From Epiperipatus broadwayi (Eukaryota > Onychophora > Udeonychophora > Euonychophora > Peripatidae), in contig JAQFVV010000071.1 in assembly GCA_028023455.1 (NCBI GenBank), positions 5,164,650 through 5,228,649 on the forward strand: a DNA stretch of 64,000 nt, given 5' to 3'. Below, in pieces: positions 56,256 through 64,000 of this stretch; position 1 is the first letter of the stretch, and every line of letters starts with the position of its first letter. Under the pieces are notes generated by a model. The model was not told the DNA's origin and ran no database searches. It worked only from the letters and a program-made list of their open reading frames with translations. A program made the position numbers and the translations under genes.

Positions 56256-57559
56256 TGATGAATGAGAATTTTTAAAGGAGGTCTTAACTTTCCATTATTT
56301 TATAACTAATTTCTTTTAACTTTAATGTATTTTATTTTTATTATATTTATAAGTCATTTAGTATTTCAATCACTTAAAATTCTCTCAAAGATTTTGTCGG
56401 TAGAAATTATTTTAAGTGATTAATTAAACATTTTAATTTTTAAAACTTAATATCATTTCTAAAAATATAACTGTTAATAATTTTTAAAATGTCACATTAA
56501 ACAATAATTGAAGAAAAAATAATAATATAAGAAATTGAGAATCCCACCTGAAGTGGCAGGATAATAAAACTATTTATAATATAAAAGTACAGGAAAAGCT
56601 CACAGGATTTAAATTTTAATTAAGATTTTTCTTTTTATTCACCCAAATAGGTGGTACTGTGAAGATCAGAAAATATTGCATAGAATATTGAGTAAAAAAA
56701 TTAAGAAGCAGGTGTAAACAGGTGTTTCTTTTAGCGGTAGCAGAGCATCGTGTGAATGTCATTTAAAATACTATAAACACTATTTTTAGTATTGAGTCTT
56801 CTAAAGGGAAAATAAAAAATAGCAAGAGAAATCTATAACTACAATATATAAAATGTACATCATAAATATTATTGCTCTATGTCATTTGGTGCATTGGTAG
56901 ATCGGTAGACTTGGCCCACGAGGATTTCAGTTTCTTATAACCTTTCGAACACTAAAGCTATTACAATATGTATTTATAAACATTACTATTATTATCAATT
57001 ATGTTGCTATAACTAGTTTCTTCTCTTACTTTTTCAATATAGATATTATTTTAATTAATTTTTTTGATTACTATTTGTATTAATTTATAAAATGTCATCT
57101 TTTTGATAGCGCAGCAAGCAATATGTTAAAGGCATGAATATAATAAAACAATAAAATTCACATATATAACAATGCTTCATTTCCTCTATTCAATCTATGC
57201 ACTATGTACTGCTGTATTATTGCTTAAACACTATTCAGTGGAGCTGTGATATCCACTATATTTTGTTCCGAACCCACTTCAAGCAAACATCAAGTATAAT
57301 AGCTCATATTTTGTTGATAAAAATTTGATTATAATAGAATATGTATTGTTTGTTAAATTCCAAAAACGTGAGCTGAGTTAAGCCATTATGAAAAGGTACT
57401 TTTAACTCTAACTTAATGGCACTGAGTTAACTTTCGGCGCGACTTCTCGCCAGAATCATTTCATTAGGATATGAAAAGAATATAAAGTTAAATAATTACA
57501 TGTTTATTAAGTTGGAACTATACTGTATTGTTCAACACACATATGTATGTATAAAACAT
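56256..57559. other. Unassigned AT-rich stretch
   Basis: A G+C-richer piece at 57,415-57,470 (TTTCGGCGCGACTTCTCGCC) and a tRNA-like hint at 56,890-56,945 are noted without support for a gene. Confidence 0.45.
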
Positions 57560-57895
57560 TTATTACAGGGGATTTGAACACAGACTTTCAAGCTCTTTTA
57601 ACTATTCACTCTATCGATATAGCTGAAACACATGACCCCACACATGTGAAAAAATAAATGATCTCCAATATATGTATTTCATGCTAAACCAGCACTCATC
57701 AATTGGTCCAGATCATTATCTCCTGCATATATATATTGGTAATCATTTTCTTTTTCCAGATCATTATCTCCTGCATATATATATTGGTAATCATTTTCTT
57801 TTTCCCATGTGTGTGATTATGTGTATTGATATGAGAGAGTTGATAGCTGAAGGGAACTTGAGAGTCTGTGTTCAAATCCCTTGTAATTATATCTA
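57560..57895. mobile_element. Family B, foldback copy with hammerhead and 48-bp tandem duplication
   Basis: The left part carries GGGGATTTGAACACAGACTT, ATGACCCCACACATGTG and a hammerhead (minus, 57,664-57,707). The right part carries the inverse tRNA-like half (GAGAGTCTGTGTTCAAATCC). Between them TCATTATCTCCTGCATATAT through CATTTTCTTTTTCCAGA occurs twice with a 48-bp period (57,708 and 57,756). Confidence 0.7.
57664..57707 (-). ncRNA. Hammerhead candidate, family B, C3U mutant
   Basis: Stem I ACCAA/UUGG, core UUGAUGA (first C changed to U), stem II GUGCU/AGCAU with loop GGUUU fully paired (one G-U), GAAA, stem III AUA/UAU, A17. C3 is normally essential, so this copy is predicted inactive. 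Its stem II is better than in the copy at 32.6 kb. Confidence 0.55.
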
Positions 57896-58019
57896 AACTC
57901 CAAATATATAAATTATAATTGTATTCGAATATTATAAAATACTTAAATATATAGTATGCATATATACATTAAGATTATAGGGCAAATGAAATTAAAAAAT
58001 AATATAATTATTAATAAGT

Positions 58020-58617
58020 AATTTATATTGCACTTTACGCAAAAAAGTGAAGCTTGTCTCAATCTTATTAAAAAGTTATATGGCTAAGCGCTTTCAGAGA
58101 ACTTGAGTCTCCATAATCATAGCCTACTTTTAATTGAAGCTTAGCTGTGGTTTATGTAAAATTTATGCAAATTTTATAACATCCATTTTCTGGAGACCCA
58201 TGCCAACATTACATCAAGAACATCTCAACATCATTATTTGTACAGAAGAGCTATAAATAATGATGAAAACAGATCCATATTCTTCAAGCACCAAAAAACA
58301 ACAGGCCATGTGTTTGAACCCACTATGGCTAGGGCACTATTCACTGAATGTAATGATATGAAATGAAAAATTAAAGAGGTGTGCTTTATTGTAAATGACA
58401 ATTGTGCAATAAATCGGAAAGAATCGTGCTTTGCAATCTCCAGAAAATGGATGTTATAAAATTCGCATAAATTTTACATAAACCACAGCTAAACTTCAAT
58501 TAAAAGTAGGCTATGATTATGAAAACTCAAGTTCTCTGAAAGTGCTTAGCCATATAACTTTTTAATAAGATTGAGACAAGCTTCACTTTTTGCATAAAGC
58601 GCAATATAAATTACTTA
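58020..58617. mobile_element. Long-TIR element (~175-bp inverted arms, 240-bp centre)
   Basis: The left arm, ATATTGCACTTTACGC through GCTTGTCTCAATCTTATTAA to AACATCCATTTTCTGGAGA, is inverted at 58,436-58,617 with few mismatches. The central 240 bp is richer in G+C (AGAACATCTCAACATCATTA, GGCCATGTGTTTGAACCCAC) and unlike the rest of the window. It has no long frame. The centre could be captured sequence or transposase debris. Confidence 0.75.
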
Positions 58618-59299
58618 CTACTCAAAGGTGAAGTAGAAAACTAATATTTTAGTATAATTATTAATATAATTATAAAATTATATGCTTTAACTCCAATTAC
58701 TCTAATTATAAATATACAATAACCTTATTGAGAAAAGCTTTCTTATAGTTTGTTTAAAAATAAATTGGGGTCACATTTACCTGTAAAATTTACAGGGTGT
58801 GGATTTACTCTTTCACATTCACTCAAAAAATGATAATAAAAATCTTACCATATACCACCAACTTTTATTGCAATTAATTAAGCTATAAACAATATCTTTT
58901 TTTTCTTGAATAATCCCCCCCCCCCTGATAGAAACATAATAGCATTCTCATTATCAGGGATTATGTCTTCTCTAATTGTTTGATGTTTTAAGTCTATATT
59001 GCCTTTACAAATGTTCTTGAATTTCGTAAAACTTTTAGCATTACAAAATCAAATTCAGAATGGATAATAAAATGAAACTTTTCACATATGTCAAAGAAAC
59101 ATTATTAATCAATTTGATTTCAACTCTGTTCTCACTCTGAAAAACAATGTGTCATATCTGCAATATAAGACTATCATGTAAAGTTTGATGACCAGATCAA
59201 AAATGAGTATGTTCAGATTAAGCATACATATAAGTAAAAAATGTTTTTTTTAAAAAATGCAATTACTACATACGTTACAATTTAACAGCTATTAAATAC
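58618..59299. other. AT-rich stretch with a C-run
   Basis: A C-run at about 58,914-58,925. No gene supported. Confidence 0.45.
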
Positions 59300-59960
59300 T
59301 AAAAGGCTTATTTTGGAATTTGAGGCTTATCATATTAATGAGGCAGGTAAATCTTCTAAGAACTGTACTTTGGACATAAATAAATCTATTCTTGGGTTTA
59401 CTAAAAAGAAAAATCTTGAATGGGTTTATAATAATGATCACATTACTGAAGACACGAATAAAAGAAAATGTGGCATATTTTGCTTGGTAGAATAATAAAT
59501 TAAATGTGGGATTTGATATAATCAATATACAGATTTTCTGACTAACAAAAAGGCTTTCAAAATGATAGCTAAATTTTAAATGAGATATATCTTTTTGATA
59601 ATAAAGATGACTTTCGATCTTTTTTGACACCTCATGTGCAATATATAGGTCTAATAAACTATAAATATCCTAATAAATCCATACATAGTGTTGTTTTATA
59701 TGATAATGATAATATTAGAGCAGATAAAAAAGGATTTTGACAACATTTGGATAAAGATGCAAAAATTTAGATAATGCATTTTAATGCTATACTCATTCTG
59801 TATAATCATTTAGACATAAGCAAAAAAATTTGTAACTTTAAAAATATAAAGAATGGAGATGGTAGCGAGCTGAAATACATGAAGAAGTTTTAAAACATAA
59901 TCATAAAATATGTTGGGTTCAAAGCTAATGATTTTTTAAAAAAAATATATAGACAATGAA
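59300..59960 (+). pseudogene. Unidentified coding relic, frameshifted
   Basis: It opens with LEFEAYHINEAGKSSKNCTL, then INKSILGFTKKKNLEWVYNN and TNKRKCGIFCLVE (59,313-59,495). It continues in other frames with DDFRSFLTPHVQYIGLINYK, PNKSIHSVVLYDNDNIRADK, MHFNAILILYNHLDISKK and KYMKKF...KYVGFKANDFLKK. The amino-acid texture is protein-like over 600 bp and the breaks are typical of a pseudogene. I do not recognise the family. A transposon-encoded protein is most likely given the setting. Confidence 0.35.
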
Positions 59961-59984
59961 GGTATAATAATAATATTTATTCGT

Positions 59985-60153
59985 CATTCATTAGACTAGG
60001 GATTATCCAATAATGAATAATATTTCTGTAGTGTAATTTTCACTACCCCACTCTCATGCAAGATAAGGAGGGGTTTCTATCTGCTTTTAACACTTTGTGG
60101 AGGAATGTAATCATAAACATATAACCAGAGGCATGTGAAAAAGATCTGAAATC
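59985..60153 (+). repeat. Repeat K, copy 1 (left flank of GATA array)
   Basis: TTAGACTAGGGATTATCCAA, then GAATAATATTTCTGTAGTGT, AATTTTCACTAC-CCACTCTC and CTTTGTGGAGGAATGTAATC match the right-flank copy at 61,130-61,300 in direct orientation. Confidence 0.75.
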
Positions 60154-60197
60154 ACCAAGATGCACATTTCATGCAGAAGCAGCCCTCATCAGTTGGA
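60154..60197 (-). ncRNA. Hammerhead candidate, family B, with C17
   Basis: Stem I CCAA/UUGG (5 bp with a further G-U flank), CUGAUGA, stem II GGGCUG/UGCAU region only partly paired, GAAA, stem III AUG/CAU around UG, then UC before UUGG. This copy has the preferred C at the cleavage position but a weak stem II. It lies 40 bp from the start of the GATA array. Confidence 0.5.
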
Positions 60198-60236
60198 CCA
60201 GATCCCAATCTCTTACACATGTTTGTCAATGGTTCG

Positions 60237-61050
<814 letters not shown>

Positions 61051-61129
61051 ATTACAATTTTATTGATATGTCAGACATGCTGCTCTCACAACTTCGACAC
61101 AAGTCACTTAATGAAAATATATTAATAAT

Positions 61130-61445
61130 TTTTATTAGTCATTTGTTAGATTAGAGATTATCCAATATTGAATAATATTTCTGTAGTGTAATTTTCACTA
61201 CACCACTCTCACACAAGTTAGAGGCTAGTTTCTATCCACTTTTAACACCTTGTGGAGGGATGTAATCATAAAATTATGACAAAAGACATATGACCCAAGG
61301 GAGTCATAGATCTTTTTCACATATTCTGATCCTATGTTTTTGATAACATCCCTCCAAAAAGTGATAAAAATGAATAGAAACCAGTCCCTACCCTGCATAG
61401 GAATGGTGTAATGAAAATTATACTATAGAAATATTATTCATATAG
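61130..61445. repeat. Repeat K, copy 2 (right flank), foldback
   Basis: The first half matches 59,985-60,153. The second half (GATAACATCCCTCCAAAAAG, GAATAGAAACCAGTCCCTAC, GTAATGAAAATTATACTATA, GAAATATTATTCATA) is the inverse, so this copy is a hairpin with arms of about 110 bp. Confidence 0.7.
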
Positions 61446-61510
61446 ACAATGAATTTGTGTTATCTAATCTTAATGATATTTTTATTGTTTCAGTTTACAA
61501 AAATAAAAAG

Positions 61511-61695
61511 ACATCACATGATCACCATCTCATACTAGCACATCACTGATGAAGGCCACAAGCCAGAAACTAGTCTGGGATATTAGATGAGTAGGCATTA
61601 GATAGGGATTTTATGGACAGGCCTTCTGGCATCCATTGATTACCCTGTTTGGCACAGGGTGGCACTACTGTGTGGAGAGTTTTGCCTTGTTTAAA
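61511..61695 (+). mobile_element. Family A, copy A7 (short, plus orientation)
   Basis: It starts ACATCACATGATCACCATCT and passes directly into the hammerhead, then GGATTTTATGGACAGGCCTT to GGAGAGTTTTGCCTTGTTTA. It is flanked by AAAAATAAAAAG and AAAAACAAAAAG, a possible 12-bp target duplication with one mismatch. Confidence 0.75.
61542..61580 (+). ncRNA. Type I hammerhead ribozyme candidate, family A, core intact
   Basis: CUGAUGA, stem II GGC/GCC with loop CACAA, GAAA, stem III ACU/AGU, C17 and UGGGA are all present. Stem I is weak because the upstream strand is AUCA (three pairs). Shows the GGC/GCC version of stem II. Confidence 0.6.
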
Positions 61696-62584
61696 AACAA
61701 AAAGGATAAGAAGTCTAAAGTAATTATTATACAATAACATTATTATCCATAATAGAATAAACACTTCCAAAAATTTAATTGAATGGATTGCTTTAAGTCA
61801 TAGTATAGTGGATTCCAGAGATTTAGAGTCTTTTTTGGAGATTAAAAAATCAGCATAGATGTGGTTTTGTTATCAGGAAAATATATAAAAAGGTATTATA
61901 AAAAAAGTGGAATATTACTTCTACCCAACTATACCATTCTAGTTGGGTAGAAGTTATTAATACATCTGTAAAAGATATTACACATGTAAAAAGAGAAATG
62001 AAGTTAAATTACCCCGTGTGTGTGTTTAATTAAAAAACAGATGTTGTAGTCTTTAACCAAGATTTAAAGTTTATATCTTGGCTAAGAATAATTTTTAGCT
62101 TAATAAATGATTAGTGATAATCATTAATAGATTTATCTAAGAGTGGATCAGATCAATATTGTGGGTCAAGTAAGCTTGATCCTTGTAAATCATAATGTAA
62201 TAATTTTATTGTTGCTAAACTAAACTTGATAAAGATATATGTTAGAGATTGTGAATCTGGGCCAATTGATGAGGGCTGGTTCAGCTGTAAAATGCATCTT
62301 GGTGATCATTTTTCTTTTAAGATGTCTTTATTCATGGTTTTCAAGAGTGTGTGGTAGGGTGGAACGTATTAAGTACATCAACCAAAAAGATTTAATGACA
62401 GTTTTTTTTATTATCTGGGTTGACTGCTTTCATATATTCTGCATTATAGAATGAAAAAATTGTTATTACTACTACTTTGAAAACTTTGAAGCATTTCACA
62501 TGAAAACTGATATTAAAGAGATGCCATCTAGTTCTAATTTTATTTTCCATTTTACAAAAGTAGTCTCAGGAACAAGCTTCATAA
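61696..62584. other. Unassigned stretch with a 15-bp hairpin
   Basis: TTCTACCCAACTA at 61,918 and its inverse TAGTTGGGTAGAA form a strong short hairpin. There are no other features. Confidence 0.45.
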
Positions 62585-63258
62585 AAAATGGACAAAACTC
62601 TCCATACAGTAGCGTCACTCAGTGCAAGCCAGAGTAATCAATGGATGTCAGAAGGCTTATGCATAAAATCCCTATCTAGTGCCCACTCATCCAATATTCC
62701 CAGACTAGTTTCTAGATTGTGGATTTCATCAGTGATTATGCTGGCTTGCACTGAGTGGCACTACTGTACTGAGAGTTTTGCTTGTTTTAATAACAGTTAT
62801 GAGCAAGCATAAGAAATGATGATCATGTGATATTTTATGGTTTAATACCAATCCTGCCTAATAGGATAGTGGTGGCTATGGTTATTAAAAAGACAATGAT
62901 ACCAAAATGTATGGTACTGAACTGAGTTCAGACCTATATGACTATATAAGCTAATAAGCTTGGAATTTATTCTCATAGTTTTGTAGTTGAGTAGGGATTA
63001 AAGGTGGCTGATTGAGCATTGCATTAGATCCTAAGATTTAGGTGCAGTGCTCTCAGATTGAAGGCTCCTCATTGAAAAAATCCACAAGCTAGAAACTAGT
63101 TTGGGGATATTGGATGAGTAGGCACTAGATAGGGATTTTATGCACAAGCCTTCTTGCATCCATTGATTACTCTGGCTTCCACTGAGTGGCACTAGGCTAT
63201 GGAGAGTTTTTCCTGATTTAATAACAGTTATGAGCGAGCATAAGAAATGGTGATCATG
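62585..63258 (+). mobile_element. Family A, copy A8: partial inverted copy plus tandem unit
   Basis: A minus-oriented partial copy (62,590-62,735) is followed by a plus-oriented end (to 62,832) and one further plus unit. CTGGCTTGCACTGAGTGGCA at 62,741 and CTGGCTTCCACTGAGTGGCA at 63,172 give a 431-bp period, and GATCATGTGA recurs at 62,821 and 63,252. Both hammerheads are damaged: 62,699-62,740 (minus) has a broken stem II and 63,075-63,105 (plus) lost CUGAUGA. Flanks AAGCTTCATAA and AAGTTTCATGA may be a target duplication. Confidence 0.8.
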
Positions 63259-63270
63259 TGATGAAGTTTC

Positions 63271-63713
63271 ATGAATCAGACTGAAATATACATATTTGTG
63301 TGTGTGTGTGGTCTATTCTTATAATATACTGGTGATTATAATATTTTTCCTTCTTCTTATCATTCTATAATGCTCCACAAAGTCTTCTTATTCTCAATTG
63401 TTGTGCCTCTCTGTTCATCCACATATCTTCCTGAAAATTTATACTAATTTTTTTTTGTCAATATTCATTTTCCAACTTGTATTTGAATGCACCATGAATC
63501 AGACTTAAATATACATATTTGTGTGTGTGTGGTCTATTCTTATAATATACTGATGATTATAATATTTTTCCTTCTTCTTATCATTCTATAATGCTCCACA
63601 AAGTCTTCTTATTCTCAATTGTTGTGCCTCTCTGTCTATCCACATATCTTCCTGAAAATTTATACTATTTTTTTTTGTCAATTTTCATTTTCCAACTTGT
63701 ATTTGAATGCACT
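63271..63713 (+). repeat. Recent 223-bp tandem duplication
   Basis: ATGAATCAGACTGAAATATA at 63,271 and ATGAATCAGACTTAAATATA at 63,494 begin two copies that stay almost identical through CCTTCTTCTTATCATTCTAT and TATTTGAATGCAC. Differences are few: TG-repeat length, GTTCATCC against GTCTATCC, and T-run length. It starts at the edge of family A copy A8. No gene. Confidence 0.9.
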
Positions 63714-64000
63714 CTTTTTTTTTTGTTTCTTGATGGTATCCAGTTTAATATTTTAGAAAGATTTTCTGCAATATCTACATACCCTTATTATTTCAGTTAT
63801 TTTGTTCTGATGTTATTTATCACAGTGTAATCGATTACTTCTCAGCTTCTTCTATTTGATTGTGTGCACACTTTTATTTCTTTATTTTACTGTCAAGCTA
63901 GCCATCCTATTTTTAAAAAAAATGTTAATGTTTTCAATTACATGGTGAGTGAAAAATAATTTGTTATTCAGCCACATTATGTAAGCTAGGGTCATCATTT
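63714..64000. other. AT-rich stretch, nothing recognised
   Basis: No supportable feature. Confidence 0.5.

Noticed and set aside
56889-56945. tRNA-like stretch (GGTGCATTGGTAGATCGG, then GACTTGGCCCACGAGG)
   Set aside because: No complete cloverleaf or convincing B-box could be drawn.

Overview
This 64 kb window is about 70% or more A+T and reads as intergenic or intronic DNA of an invertebrate animal. No long intact host gene, prokaryotic gene layout or operon is visible. The evidence for an animal is the mix of RTE-type and other non-LTR retrotransposons, a Penelope-like reverse transcriptase, mariner-, hAT- and pogo/Tigger-like DNA transposon relics, tRNA-Gly-derived SINEs and very long GATA arrays. 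A mollusc-like or similar AT-rich invertebrate is plausible, but the sequence alone does not settle the lineage. An exact 500-N block (37,514-38,013) is an assembly gap.

Layout. 0-9.6 kb: SINE fragments, small inverted-repeat elements and AT-rich filler. 9.6-11.4 kb: a mariner tail, two copies of a hammerhead-bearing repeat (family A) and an RTE reverse-transcriptase relic. 12.7-18.1 kb: a 1.5 kb TIR transposon, a TIR element with an internal minisatellite, a repeat found three times in the window and an RTE 3' end. 19.9-27.3 kb: a LINE ORF2 tail, family A, an RTE tail, a 24-bp minisatellite and a second copy of the TIR transposon. 30.8-32.0 kb: a GATA array and its decayed flank. 32.5-37.5 kb: family B, a SINE, nested hairpins and a Penelope-like RT. 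38.0-41.7 kb: a LINE ORF1 with zinc knuckles and a decayed RTE endonuclease. 42-47 kb: hAT element, tandem family A, families B and C, and a tRNA-Gly-like sequence. 47.9 kb: the one convincing candidate host exon (92 bp with both splice sites). 49-58.6 kb: four more RTE relics, SINEs, family B and a 600-bp long-TIR element. 59-64 kb: an unknown coding relic, an 814-bp GATA-class array and family A copies.

The most interesting signal is that several unrelated-looking repeat families (A, A', B, and more weakly C, D, E and F) carry hammerhead-ribozyme-like cores: CUGANGA, a short stem-loop, then GAAA. Families A and B can be folded by hand into complete minimal type I hammerheads, including a stem I and a plausible cleavage nucleotide. 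Family A occurs as about 430-455 bp head-to-tail units and as partial inverted copies, with 13-bp target-site duplications on three copies. That is the architecture expected of Penelope-like elements and animal retrozymes, and a Penelope-like RT relic lies in the same window. Family B also carries a tRNA-like B-box, so it may combine a SINE-type promoter with a self-cleaving motif.

Almost everything else is decayed mobile DNA. The many short ORFs are mostly chance products of repeats.
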